Origin: UBA3064 sp023258775
GTDB lineage: Bacteria > Pseudomonadota > Gammaproteobacteria > Burkholderiales > Burkholderiaceae_E
NCBI GenBank assembly: GCA_044355655.1
Contig: JBIKXS010000026.1
Location: 1-42,919 of the forward strand
Reading direction: 5' to 3'
DNA length: 42,919 bases
This document shows, piece after piece, positions 1-7,836 of the stretch (positions are counted from its first letter, which is position 1; every line of letters begins with the position of its first letter). Under the pieces are notes generated by a model, which ran no database searches, was not told the origin of the DNA, and worked only from the letters and a program-made list of their open reading frames with translations. A program made the translations under genes and the position numbers.

Positions 1-681
1 GCACAGTACATGCGCTACAACCGGCTGCGTGACATTGGTTTAACCGACGACCAGATCAAGCGTAATTTGCTCTTTTCTGCAGATAAAGTTGGCGAAGGCA
101 TGAAGATCGCGATGCGGGTGGATGATGCCAAATCCTGGTTCGGCGGACAGCCTCCTGATCTTTCAGTGATTGCGCGAGCGAGAGCATCCCATTCGGGTAC
201 AGGATCGGATTGGTTGTACACCTATCTTCGCGCTTATTACCGCGACAGCACAAGGCCAAGTGGTTGGAACAACGCCTTATTTCCCAACGTTGGCATGCCG
301 AATGTGTTTTGGGAACTTCAGGGCTCGCGTGGTGTGGTCATCGAAGACGTGCACGCGGCCAAAGATGCGGCATCGAAGGGTTCGTTTGTGAAGACAAGCG
401 TGCGTTTTGACGAATCAGGCTTGCGTTCAGAGTCAAAAGACACGATCCCGGGCCCTGCGAAAGAGGGCATGCAATTCTTGCTTGGTAAATCGCAAGGTGG
501 CCAACTATCGGCTGCCCAGTTTGATGACGCGATGGCCAACCTCACGGCCTACATCACTTACATGTCAGATCCCTCGGCCAACGAGCGTAAACGGCTTGGC
601 GTTTGGGTCATGCTTTATTTATGTGGCTTTTTTGTGCTTGCCTGGTGGTTAAACAAAACCTACTGGAAAGACATCAAATAG
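1..681 (+). CDS. petC: Cytochrome c1, C-terminal part (5' end outside window)
   Basis: This is the C-terminal part of the cytochrome c1 subunit of the cytochrome bc1 complex, which passes electrons from the Rieske protein to cytochrome c at the periplasmic face of the inner membrane. The reading frame is open from base 1, so the gene starts upstream and its haem-binding CXXCH motif is not visible. What can be seen are the conserved 'PPDLSVIARAR' stretch, the 'NVGMPNVFWELQG' segment that should supply the axial methionine ligand of the haem, and a C-terminal anchor helix ('VWVMLYLCGFFVLAWWL') followed by the positively charged cytoplasmic end 'NKTYWKDIK'. The in-frame ATG at base 10 is internal. 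The family assignment is secure. Placement just ahead of sspA-sspB matches the usual betaproteobacterial order. Confidence 0.93.
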   Translation, partial: AQYMRYNRLRDIGLTDDQIKRNLLFSADKVGEGMKIAMRVDDAKSWFGGQPPDLSVIARARASHSGTGSDWLYTYLRAYYRDSTRPSGWNNALFPNVGMPNVFWELQGSRGVVIEDVHAAKDAASKGSFVKTSVRFDESGLRSESKDTIPGPAKEGMQFLLGKSQGGQLSAAQFDDAMANLTAYITYMSDPSANERKRLGVWVMLYLCGFFVLAWWLNKTYWKDIK

Positions 682-792
682 TTTCCCAGGCCGTCTCCTC
701 GGAATAAAGCGTCGCGGCCTAAAGCTGCGGCCCTTGTTTCATTGGGCGGTAACCGGTGATGGGCGCTTGAAGCTGCCCTCAGGAGAAAATAC

Positions 793-1407
793 ATGATGGT
801 GCTGTATTCGGGCACGACTTGCCCCTTTAGTCAGCGTTGCCGCTTTGTGCTGTTCGAAAAGGGCATGGACTTTGAGATTCGCGATGTGGATTTATTCAAT
901 AAGCCTGAAGATATTTCGGTGATGAATCCCTATGGCCAGGTACCCATCCTCGTTGAACGTGATTTGATTCTGTACGAATCCAACATTATCAATGAGTATA
1001 TCGATGAGCGCTTCCCGCATCCGCAGCTGATGCCGGCAGATCCTGTGATGCGGGCTCGTGCACGATTGTTTTTGTTTAATTTTGAGCGTGAGCTGTTTAT
1101 TTATGTTCACCAACTCGAACGCCGCGATCAGCTAAAAGACGCGGGCAAACAGCTCGACGGCGCAAGGCAGCAGATTCGCGATCGGCTGACCCAGCTCACA
1201 CCGATTTTCGTTAAGAACAAATACATGCTCGGCGAGGACTTCTCGATGCTTGATGTGGCGATCGCCCCGCTTTTGTGGCGCCTCGATCATTACGGTATTG
1301 AAATGCCGAAGACTGCCGCACCTTTGTTGCGCTACGCTGAAAGGATTTTTTCAAGACCTGCCTACATCGAGGCCCTCACGCCTTCTGAGAAAGTCATGCG
1401 GCGCTGA
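793..1407 (+). CDS. sspA: Stringent starvation protein A
   Basis: SspA is a glutathione-S-transferase-fold protein that binds RNA polymerase and alters transcription during starvation and stress; it is not expected to act as a GST enzyme. The 204-residue product has the thioredoxin-like N-terminal half with 'GTTCPFSQRC' at residues 6-15, followed by 'NPYGQVPILVERDLILYES', the usual cis-Pro and glutathione-site region, and an all-helical C-terminal half. Two consecutive ATG codons at 793 and 796 are preceded by AGGAGA at 781, and the first was chosen. The stop is one base upstream of the sspB start, so the two genes are almost certainly cotranscribed and translationally linked. Length fits the family. 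Confidence 0.95.
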   Translation: MMVLYSGTTCPFSQRCRFVLFEKGMDFEIRDVDLFNKPEDISVMNPYGQVPILVERDLILYESNIINEYIDERFPHPQLMPADPVMRARARLFLFNFERELFIYVHQLERRDQLKDAGKQLDGARQQIRDRLTQLTPIFVKNKYMLGEDFSMLDVAIAPLLWRLDHYGIEMPKTAAPLLRYAERIFSRPAYIEALTPSEKVMRR

Positions 1408-1408
1408 A

Positions 1409-2347
1409 ATGAGTACGCATTCCACCAAGCCTTATCTGATCCGAGCGATCCATGAATGGTGCTCGGACCAGGGACATACACCGTATCTGGCTGTTGCGGT
1501 CGATGAGCACACACAAGTGCCGATGGAATATGTAAAGGCTGGCGAGATTGTGTTGAACGTCTCCTTGGCCGCTACAAACCGCCTTCGACTAGGTAACGAC
1601 TGGATTGAGTTTCAGGCGAGGTTTGGCGGCGTTGCCCGTGATATTTCGATTCCAATCGGTAATGTCTCGGCAATTTATGCCCGAGAAACAGGTCACGGTA
1701 TGGCTTTTGAGGTGAGTAAGGCACCGGCTCATGTTCAGGCGCATTCGTCTTCACCGGCGCCTGCTTCACCAAGCCAAAACCCAGCAACGCAAACTGCCTC
1801 TATTGCTTCGCTCGCACTGGCCTCAAGCCAGCGCGCGCCAGGTAAAGCGGGACGCTCACAAACCGCAAGCGCGCCTAGTGAAGCGTCAAAGCGTATGCGC
1901 AGCGTTGGGCCAAAACGGCAAACACCGAAATCGCCCACACAAAGCGACGACGCCATCGCAGCAGCAGGTTCTGACAATCAGGCTCAGGCTTTGCTTGAAT
2001 TTCAGTCAGGCGATGAAGCAAAAGCGGCTAAACGTCATGAAGTAGCTAGCTCGCATAAGCCAGAATCAGGCGCTGGAAAGCCGGAATACAGCTCCGACGA
2101 TCAAGAATCCAACCCAGATAGGCGTGAAAATGCTGCAGACAGGCAAGAAAGCGGTGCAGACAAGCCAGATGCAAACGCTAGCTTATCGGCAGCAAAAAAA
2201 CCGATGACCGCATTGAGTTCCGTCGACAAGCAAAACGCTCAGGACGGTGAAGTTTCCTTGAAAGAAGGCGCTTCATCCTCGCGAGCCCGTGGTGGTGCTG
2301 CGCGGGGCGCTGGGAAGTCGCGCCCGAAGCTAACCCGTGTAAAGTAA
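1409..2347 (+). CDS. sspB: SspB, ClpXP specificity factor with a very long linker
   Basis: SspB delivers ssrA-tagged proteins from stalled ribosomes to the ClpXP protease. The first ~103 residues are a recognisable SspB fold (starting 'MSTHSTKPYLIRAIHEWC', with 'YVKAGEIVLNVS' and 'IPIGNVSAIYARETG'). E. coli SspB is 165 residues long; this product is 312, because the fold is followed by ~200 residues of low-complexity Ala/Ser/Lys/Glu/Asp-rich sequence. The last residues, 'RPKLTRVK', resemble the C-terminal ClpX-binding (XB) motif of E. coli SspB ('RPALRVVK'), so the tether appears intact. The start at 1409 was chosen over in-frame upstream starts because it begins directly after the sspA stop and matches the conserved N-terminus. 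Disorder of the linker is inferred from composition. Confidence 0.9.
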   Translation: MSTHSTKPYLIRAIHEWCSDQGHTPYLAVAVDEHTQVPMEYVKAGEIVLNVSLAATNRLRLGNDWIEFQARFGGVARDISIPIGNVSAIYARETGHGMAFEVSKAPAHVQAHSSSPAPASPSQNPATQTASIASLALASSQRAPGKAGRSQTASAPSEASKRMRSVGPKRQTPKSPTQSDDAIAAAGSDNQAQALLEFQSGDEAKAAKRHEVASSHKPESGAGKPEYSSDDQESNPDRRENAADRQESGADKPDANASLSAAKKPMTALSSVDKQNAQDGEVSLKEGASSSRARGGAARGAGKSRPKLTRVK

Positions 2348-2362
2348 TGGTCTGACTTATTT

Positions 2363-2438
2363 GCCCTTGTAGCTCAGTCGGTAGAGCAGCGGTTTTGTAA
2401 ACCGAAGGTCGCGGGTTCGAATCCTGCCGGGGGCACCA
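2363..2438 (+). tRNA. tRNA-Thr (anticodon TGT)
   Basis: The 76-nt sequence folds as a standard cloverleaf. The acceptor stem pairs GCCCTTG with CGGGGGC (two G-U pairs), the D arm contains 'AGCTCAGTCGGTAGAGC', and the T arm contains 'GGTTCGAATCC'. The anticodon loop is TTTGTAA, with anticodon TGT at 2396-2398, reading the threonine codon ACA. The discriminator is A and the 3' CCA (2436-2438) is encoded. The outermost pair of the anticodon stem is a G-A mismatch, which is tolerated in some tRNAs. Confidence 0.95.
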
Positions 2439-2538
2439 TCCTAATTGGCCTGAAAACCGCAGTTCATTTCCCTGCTTTTGTTTCACCGCGCTGATCGATT
2501 TTGGCGTCGGTGAGGTCGGGGAACTTTTGAGTTCCGAG

Positions 2539-2964
2539 CTACTTGACTAACAGGATTGGCGTTTTGGCCAGTGCCAAAACACGTTGTGCCACTGATCCGA
2601 TCAAGAGATCGCGAAGCGCGCTCCTGCCTTTATTGCCCATGACAATAAGATCAAAGCTGCCCTGATCGGCTAGGGTGACGATTTCTTGTGCGACATGGCC
2701 AGTACGGATCACCACATCATGCTTAATGCCTTCCTTATCGAGCATTTTTCGCGCACTTGCGAGGTCTTTGTCAGAAAGTTCTTGCAAATACCCATCCACA
2801 GCCTTCGACCCGACAATGCCTCGTGCATGTTTGAGCGCAACGTCGTCGTGGACGCTCATCAGGGTGACCGAGAATTGTTCGCGGTCTCCTAGCAATTTGC
2901 AAGCTTGTTTGATGGCCTTCAGCGCGGTTTTTGAACCATCAACTGGTGCGAGGATTTTCATCAT
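2539..2964 (-). CDS. Universal stress protein, UspA family
   Basis: This is a single-domain universal stress protein of 141 residues, a small cytoplasmic protein of the Rossmann-like Usp fold. The N-terminal beta strand 'KILAPVDGS' and the ATP-binding signature G-x2-G-x9-G-S are present, with Gly110, Gly113, Gly123 and Ser124 ('GNKGRSALRDLLIGS'), so it belongs to the nucleotide-binding branch of the family. Tandem ATG codons mark the start, preceded on the coding strand by GGAG. It lies 63 bp downstream of ubiX on the same strand. A short inverted repeat, GGAAC/GTTCC at 2520-2535, follows the stop but lacks a T-tract. The physiological trigger cannot be told from sequence. Confidence 0.92.
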   Translation of the reverse strand: MMKILAPVDGSKTALKAIKQACKLLGDREQFSVTLMSVHDDVALKHARGIVGSKAVDGYLQELSDKDLASARKMLDKEGIKHDVVIRTGHVAQEIVTLADQGSFDLIVMGNKGRSALRDLLIGSVAQRVLALAKTPILLVK

Positions 2965-3027
2965 GAACTCCGTTTTCGTATTCGAGGCAAATTGGTGTTG
3001 CTGTGAATGCTTCTGTTTCTTAGCGGC

Positions 3028-3612
3028 CTAAGCGTCTTGGCTCTGGGTGTTTAGCCCACGCCACCGAGGCCTGTCCGCCGGTGCTAGACCCAATAACTCC
3101 ATCACATGGGCGCAACTATGGCTGACAAGATCATCGATGGTTTCAGGGCGGTGATAAAAGGCTGGCAGTGGCGGAAAAACAATCCCGCCCATTTCCGTCA
3201 CCGTTGCCATGTTACGCAAATGAACGAGGTGTAGCGGGGTCTCTCTTGCCAGCAGGATGAGGCGCCGACGCTCTTTAAGGGTGACATCAGCTGCCCTTGT
3301 CATGAGGTTGTCAGCAAGGCCGTGAGCAATCGCTGCCAGAGTCTTCATTGAACATGGCGCAATCACCATCCCATCATGGGCCATAGAACCCGATGCGATC
3401 GAGGCACCGATGTTACGGTATTGATGATGTTCGGCGGCCAGTTCAAGAATGGCTTGCCGCTTACCAGGAAGCTCTTGATCGATCGTAAGCCATCCAGAGG
3501 GCGACACAATCAAATCGCAGTGCGCTTGTTGCTCATGCAGCATTTCAAGCAGCCGCAGTCCATAAATGGCGCCGCTTGCTCCCGATATCGCGACTACGAT
3601 GCGTTTGCTCAT
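3028..3612 (-). CDS. ubiX: UbiX flavin prenyltransferase
   Basis: UbiX attaches a dimethylallyl group to FMN to make prenylated FMN, the cofactor of the UbiD decarboxylase in ubiquinone synthesis. The 194-residue product begins with the FMN-binding motif 'VVAISGASGAIYGLRLLE' and contains 'SMAHDGMVIAPCSMKTLAAI', 'ADNLMTRAADVTLKERRRL' and 'GGIVFPPLPAFY', all characteristic of UbiX/Pad1 proteins. Length is typical. It is divergent from the gamma-glutamyltransferase gene with 67 bp between the starts. It adds to the quinone genes elsewhere in the window (ubiE, ubiJ) but is not linked to them. The C-terminus extends a few residues past the usual end. Confidence 0.94.
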   Translation of the reverse strand: MSKRIVVAISGASGAIYGLRLLEMLHEQQAHCDLIVSPSGWLTIDQELPGKRQAILELAAEHHQYRNIGASIASGSMAHDGMVIAPCSMKTLAAIAHGLADNLMTRAADVTLKERRRLILLARETPLHLVHLRNMATVTEMGGIVFPPLPAFYHRPETIDDLVSHSCAHVMELLGLAPADRPRWRGLNTQSQDA

Positions 3613-3679
3613 CTCACGATTCTACTGGCTTGGTAGCATTGACGCCCAGCCCTTGCCTGCTTTAGGAAATTTCCCGCTC

Positions 3680-5239
3680 ATGAATCCAGTTTACGCCCGA
3701 AATATTGTTGCTACATCGCAGCCATTGGCCGCCCAAGCCGGTTTACAAGTACTCGCTAAGGGTGGCAACGCGGTCGATGCGGCGCTTGCCTGCGCAATAA
3801 CGCTTACCGTGGTTGAACCGACCATGAATGGCCTTGGTGGTGACGCATTCGCGTTGGTGTGGCACGAAGGTAAGCTCCACGGACTCAATGCGTCGGGCCG
3901 CGCCCCGGCGGCCTGGGCGCCAGCCCACTTTGCAGGGCGAAAAACCATGCCTGACCGTGGCTGGGGCTCGGTCACGGTGCCGGGCGTCGTCTCATCCTGG
4001 GTTGCACTGTCCAAGCGTTTTGGCAGGCTACCTTTTACCGATCTCTTTGAGTCAGCAATTCGCTATGCCCGAGATGGCTTTGCAGTCACCCGGGTCATTG
4101 CAAAGCATTGGGCTGAAGCGGTGCCGGTGCTCAAGCAATATCCAGGCTTTATCGACTCGTTTACCCGCGCGGGAAGGGCCCCAGTTCAGGGCGAGATCTG
4201 GCGTTATCCTGACCAGGCAAAAACGCTTGAGAAAATCGCGCAAACCGGCGGTGAGGCCTTTTATCGTGGCGATATCGCCGCTTCGATTGCAGCTTTTGCG
4301 CGAGCGAGTGGGGGCGATATCACTGAGGACGATCTTGCGGCTCATGAATGCGACTGGGTCGAACCACTTGGCTTTGACTACAAAGACCATCGCCTCTATG
4401 AAATTCCACCTAATGGTCAGGGGATCGGCGCGCAAATGGCGCTTGGCATGCTCGAGCATCTCAATGCCTCTCAACACCCCAGCCTTTCGGCCCAGCGAAT
4501 CCACTTGCAAGTGGAAGCCATGAAACTCGCTTTTGCCGATTTGCAGGCGCATGTCGCAGACCCGGCCTCCATGAAAACATCGCCGGATGCGCTACTCAAC
4601 AAGGACTATCTTGCTGAGCGAGCAGGCCTTATCGACCCTGCAAAAGCAGCAAGTTACCCGCCAGGAAAGCTTCATCACGGAGGCACGGTTTACTTGTGCG
4701 CCGCCGATCAAGAGGGCAATATGGTGTCCTTTATCCAGTCCAATTTCAAAGGGTTCGGATCGGGCGTTGTTGCACCTGGCGGTATTGCACTTCAAAACCG
4801 TGGCTGGGGATTTTCCCTGGAAGAAGGCCACCCTAATATCGTTGCACCGGGAAAGCGGCCCTTCCACACGATTATTCCTGCCTTCTTGACCAAAAACGGC
4901 CAACCCACCATGGCCTATGGCGTGATGGGAGGCAATATGCAGGCTCAAGGGCACTTACAGCTTGCCATGTCGGTTGTTGACGATGCCTTAAGTCCCCAAG
5001 AGGCCTCTGACTGCCCGCGTTGGCGCATCAACGATGAGGGCAGGCTCACGGTTGAAGCGGCCATGCCTGCGCAGGTTGTTGCGGACTTAAGGGCGAAAGG
5101 CCACGACTTGCTTGTTATGCCCGCTGACTCGACCGACTTTGGGAGCGCCCAAGCGATTGGGCGCATGAGTGAAACGCTTGCGGACGGGTATCGAAGTGGC
5201 TCGGATCACCGCCGCGATGGTCAGGCTGTGGGCTACTGA
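3680..5239 (+). CDS. Gamma-glutamyltransferase family protein, probably cytoplasmic
   Basis: This is an Ntn-hydrolase of the gamma-glutamyltranspeptidase family, 519 residues from the chosen ATG. The large-subunit part contains 'GGNAVDAALA' and 'NGLGGDAFALVW'. The small subunit would begin at Thr336 in 'HGGTVYLCAADQEGN', the predicted autocleavage and nucleophile threonine, followed by 'FGSGVV' and 'GGNMQAQGHLQ'. No signal peptide is visible from the start at 3680, unlike classical periplasmic GGT, so it resembles the YwrD-like cytoplasmic branch. The frame extends upstream to 3566, but that stretch overlaps ubiX and lacks family sequence. Substrate is unknown; gamma-glutamyl peptides or an acylase-like reaction are both possible. 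The stop codon lies in the first copy of a 22-bp tandem repeat. Confidence 0.88.
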   Translation: MNPVYARNIVATSQPLAAQAGLQVLAKGGNAVDAALACAITLTVVEPTMNGLGGDAFALVWHEGKLHGLNASGRAPAAWAPAHFAGRKTMPDRGWGSVTVPGVVSSWVALSKRFGRLPFTDLFESAIRYARDGFAVTRVIAKHWAEAVPVLKQYPGFIDSFTRAGRAPVQGEIWRYPDQAKTLEKIAQTGGEAFYRGDIAASIAAFARASGGDITEDDLAAHECDWVEPLGFDYKDHRLYEIPPNGQGIGAQMALGMLEHLNASQHPSLSAQRIHLQVEAMKLAFADLQAHVADPASMKTSPDALLNKDYLAERAGLIDPAKAASYPPGKLHHGGTVYLCAADQEGNMVSFIQSNFKGFGSGVVAPGGIALQNRGWGFSLEEGHPNIVAPGKRPFHTIIPAFLTKNGQPTMAYGVMGGNMQAQGHLQLAMSVVDDALSPQEASDCPRWRINDEGRLTVEAAMPAQVVADLRAKGHDLLVMPADSTDFGSAQAIGRMSETLADGYRSGSDHRRDGQAVGY

Positions 5240-5306
5240 GGGCCACGCTATGGACTACACAGGGCCACGCTATGGGCTACTCAGGGCCACGCTATGGGCT
5301 ACTGAG
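5230..5306. repeat. 22-bp tandem repeat, 3.5 copies, at convergent gene ends
   Basis: Three full 22-bp units (5230-5251, 5252-5273, 5274-5295) and an 11-bp partial unit (5296-5306) follow the pattern GGGCTACTGAG + GGCCACGCTAT. Unit 2 differs at several positions in its first half and unit 3 at one. Unit 1 carries the TGA stop of the gamma-glutamyltransferase gene (5237-5239) and the final partial unit carries the TAG stop of grxD (5299-5301, minus strand). Confidence 0.93.
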
Positions 5307-5610
5307 CCTCGACCATTTTTTGTAACTCACCGGACTGAAACATTTCCTGCATGATGTCAGATCCACCCACAAACTCGCCATTGATATAGAGCTGTGGGAT
5401 CGTGGGCCAGTTGGCGAACTCTTTCACGGCCTGTCTGACGTCATCGTCTTCAAGCACATTCACTGTGACAAGGTTTTTGACCCCGACAGTTTTTAAGATT
5501 TGAATGGCACGCCCCGAAAATCCGCATTGAGGGAACTGGGCTGTTCCTTTCATGAACAAAACATAGGGATTGTCTGAAACGGTTTTTGCGATGAAATCTT
5601 TGGCTTCCAT
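5299..5610 (-). CDS. grxD: Monothiol glutaredoxin GrxD
   Basis: This is a 103-residue monothiol glutaredoxin of the Grx4 type, which binds and transfers [2Fe-2S] clusters using glutathione and often works with BolA proteins. The signature CGFS is present with the active cysteine at residue 29 ('FPQCGFSGRA'), as are the glutathione-binding 'WPTIPQLYI' and 'GGSDIM' motifs. It is the last gene of the hemA-prfA-prmC-grxD run, 31 bp after prmC, an order typical of betaproteobacteria. Its stop lies in the last copy of the 22-bp repeat, so its 3' end faces the gamma-glutamyltransferase gene. Confidence 0.96.
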   Translation of the reverse strand: MEAKDFIAKTVSDNPYVLFMKGTAQFPQCGFSGRAIQILKTVGVKNLVTVNVLEDDDVRQAVKEFANWPTIPQLYINGEFVGGSDIMQEMFQSGELQKMVEAQ

Positions 5611-5641
5611 GGGCTGATCCTGAATTCAAGTGAACTCGATT

Positions 5642-6556
5642 CTAGGCAGTTCCTGAAGACCACGTCAAACACGCGTCTTTCAGTTGATCAAGCACTTCAG
5701 GTTTTGGGGCTCTAATGGCAAAACAACAAACCCTCGGATGACCCGCCAGATCGCTCGCGCTGTATACATGGTAAAGGCCTTGACGCTCGCCTAATGACCT
5801 AATCGCCTCGGCTTGCTGATAGCCATGTTCAATCAGCAAGAGGCCAGGGTCTTCGATGAGGCCTAGCGCAGCCCGATGCACAAAGCCCTCGATGATTTTT
5901 TGGATCGCCCCAAGTCCATCGGCTTCGTCGCTCAAGGCAAGGCGCGGTTCAAAACGAAGATCACCCAGCTTCAAATGAGGGTCATCCATCGATAAATAGG
6001 GGGGATTGCTGAGTACCAGCGACAGGCTTTCCAAGGGGATGGCTTCCCACCAATCGCTGCGCTGAAATCGAATTTGCTGGTCAGGCGCGAGCAGTTGTTG
6101 CGCGTTTCGGCTGGCAAGCTCGAGTGCTTTGGGGCTGACATCACAAGCAAGCAAGCGTGCATCGGGACGGTGATGGGCAAGTGCAATGGCGATGGCGCCG
6201 CTGCCAGTACCAAGATCGATGGCAGCGCCATGCCTGGGCAAAAAGCGAATAGCCGCATGGACTAGCCATTCGGTCTCGGGCCTCGGTATTAAGACCTCTT
6301 GGTTGACCGCAAACGATAATCCAAAAAACTCTCGCTTACCGACCAAATAGGCCATCGGATGGCCTTTTGATCGCATCGCTAAAAGAACTGCATAACGTTC
6401 AAATTGCTGCTCACTGAGCAGTGCATCATCGTGTGCGAGTAAGTACTCTCTTGACTTGCCAAGAATCATCTCAAGCATCATGAGGCGCTCAAGCCGGCTT
6501 ACCGGCGCTTCGCTTTGTAAGCGAAGCGCATGGGCCAGGCTAGGTATCATGGACAT
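5642..6556 (-). CDS. prmC: PrmC, release factor glutamine methyltransferase
   Basis: PrmC (HemK) methylates the glutamine of the GGQ motif in release factors RF1 and RF2, using S-adenosylmethionine. From the chosen ATG the product is 304 residues: a helical N-terminal substrate-binding domain ('LERLMMLEMILGKSREYLLAHDD'-like region), then 'LIPRPETEWLV', the SAM-binding 'DLGTGSGAIAIAL' around residues 114-126, and the catalytic NPPY at 184-187. The frame stays open upstream to 6655, overlapping prfA by 83 bases; the ATG at 6556, 16 bases after the prfA stop, gives a more typical length. ATG at 6550 is also possible. The product of the adjacent prfA is its substrate. Confidence 0.92.
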   Translation of the reverse strand: MSMIPSLAHALRLQSEAPVSRLERLMMLEMILGKSREYLLAHDDALLSEQQFERYAVLLAMRSKGHPMAYLVGKREFFGLSFAVNQEVLIPRPETEWLVHAAIRFLPRHGAAIDLGTGSGAIAIALAHHRPDARLLACDVSPKALELASRNAQQLLAPDQQIRFQRSDWWEAIPLESLSLVLSNPPYLSMDDPHLKLGDLRFEPRLALSDEADGLGAIQKIIEGFVHRAALGLIEDPGLLLIEHGYQQAEAIRSLGERQGLYHVYSASDLAGHPRVCCFAIRAPKPEVLDQLKDACLTWSSGTA

Positions 6557-6572
6557 CGACAGGGGAGCTTCG

Positions 6573-7655
6573 TCAAGAACTTTCGCCAAGGCTTGCAAGT
6601 AAGTCGGCTTGATGGGCCGCAGCGAGTGCGTCGAGTAATTCATCAATATCGCCATCCATCATTGGCGCGATCCGGTAAAGCGTGAGGTTGATTCTGTGGT
6701 CGGTGATTCGGCCTTGTGGAAAGTTATACGTGCGAATACGTTCTGATCGATCACCCGAACCGATCAGGCTTTTTCGATGTGCAGACTCCTTGGCCTGCGC
6801 TTCACGGTCGCGTTGATCACGAATCCTTGCAATGAGCACTTGCATTGCTTTATCTCGGTTTCGGTGTTGGCTACGGTCGTCTTGGCATTCAGCAACGATG
6901 CCGGTTGGCAAATGGGTGATTCGCACCGCTGATTCGGTCTTGTTCACATGCTGCCCGCCCGCACCCGAGGCGCGAAAGACGTCGATACGCAATTCACCCG
7001 GATCGATGACGATATCGCCGATGTCATCGCCTTCGGCCAAGACCGCAACCGTGCAAGCAGAGGTATGGATACGCCCTTGCGACTCGGTGACCGGAATCCG
7101 TTGTACACGATGGCCGCCCGACTCAAACTTCATGCGGGCAAACACCGCCTCTCCCTCGAGCCGTACAACCACCTCCTTGTAGCCTCCGAGCTCAGATTCA
7201 CTTGCGGAGAGCAGCTCGCTGCGCCAGCCTCTGCGCTCTGCATAGCGCAAGTACATCCTGAGCATGTCACCTGCGAAAAGCGCAGATTCGTCACCACCTG
7301 TACCTGCCCGGATTTCCAACAATACGTTGCGATGATCGTTAGGGTCTTTCGGAAGCATCAGAGTTTCGAGGAGCTTCACTTCTTGCTCCATGTGCTGCAT
7401 TGCCTGACCTTCTTCTTCTTTTGCCCACTCGCCGAGTTCGGGATCTTGAACCATCTCGCGCGCGGCAAGTAAATCCTCATTGGCTTGCTGCCAGGCCTGA
7501 AAATGTTCCATCAACTGAGTGAGTTCGGCGTGCTCACGGTGGTACTGACGCAGCGCTTTTGGGTCTTTTAGCAGCTGATCGCTCGACAACAGGCGGTTAA
7601 CGTCTTCAAGACGCTGCGCATGCTGTTCGAGTTTTTGAATCATCGAGGGTTTCAT
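6573..7655 (-). CDS. prfA: Peptide chain release factor 1
   Basis: RF1 recognises UAA and UAG stop codons and triggers release of the finished protein. The 360-residue product has the codon-recognition PxT tripeptide as PVT at 188-190 ('RIPVTESQGRIHTSA') and the catalytic GGQ at 233-235 ('GAGGQHVNKTESAVR'). Both sit at the positions expected from E. coli RF1 and the total length matches. It sits between hemA (181 bp upstream) and prmC (16 bp downstream), which encodes the enzyme that methylates Gln235. Confidence 0.98.
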   Translation of the reverse strand: MKPSMIQKLEQHAQRLEDVNRLLSSDQLLKDPKALRQYHREHAELTQLMEHFQAWQQANEDLLAAREMVQDPELGEWAKEEEGQAMQHMEQEVKLLETLMLPKDPNDHRNVLLEIRAGTGGDESALFAGDMLRMYLRYAERRGWRSELLSASESELGGYKEVVVRLEGEAVFARMKFESGGHRVQRIPVTESQGRIHTSACTVAVLAEGDDIGDIVIDPGELRIDVFRASGAGGQHVNKTESAVRITHLPTGIVAECQDDRSQHRNRDKAMQVLIARIRDQRDREAQAKESAHRKSLIGSGDRSERIRTYNFPQGRITDHRINLTLYRIAPMMDGDIDELLDALAAAHQADLLASLGESS

Positions 7656-7705
7656 AGTTCTTATCGATTTCGGGAGTTGCTGGCTGCAGGATGATTTGCC
7701 TTGTC

Positions 7706-7729
7706 AGGGCCATGACAGATGTCTGCCCT
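7706..7729. repeat. Short nested inverted repeat in hemA-prfA spacer
   Basis: AGGGC at 7706-7710 pairs with GCCCT at 7725-7729, and inside it GACA pairs with TGTC, giving a compact imperfect hairpin within the 181-bp gap between hemA and prfA. It has no T-tract in either direction, so it does not look like a simple terminator. It could be an RNA processing or attenuation element, or chance. Confidence 0.35.
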
Positions 7730-7836
7730 CAGGCTAGATCTGGAACTCGCGCTGGCATTTACACGCTCTGGCAAACAGCCTATCGGTAAGTGCGGCGGCG
7801 CAAAAGCTAAGCGAAGCGGCGGAGAAAAGGTCGTCG

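Noticed and set aside
682..792. GGCCG/CGGCC stem after cytochrome c1 as a terminator
   Set aside because: The stem is followed by TAAAGC rather than a T-tract and the loop is long, so the support is too weak.
2178..2486. Open frame on the minus strand across the tRNA-Thr gene
   Set aside because: It is antisense to sspB and the tRNA; frames of this kind arise opposite tRNA genes and it has no family features.
4052..4552. 166-codon frame on the minus strand inside the gamma-glutamyltransferase gene
   Set aside because: Fully antisense to a well-supported gene, with no ribosome binding site or recognisable motif.
6557..6655. Longer prmC start overlapping prfA
   Set aside because: The added 33 residues are not typical of PrmC N-termini and overlap conserved prfA coding sequence.
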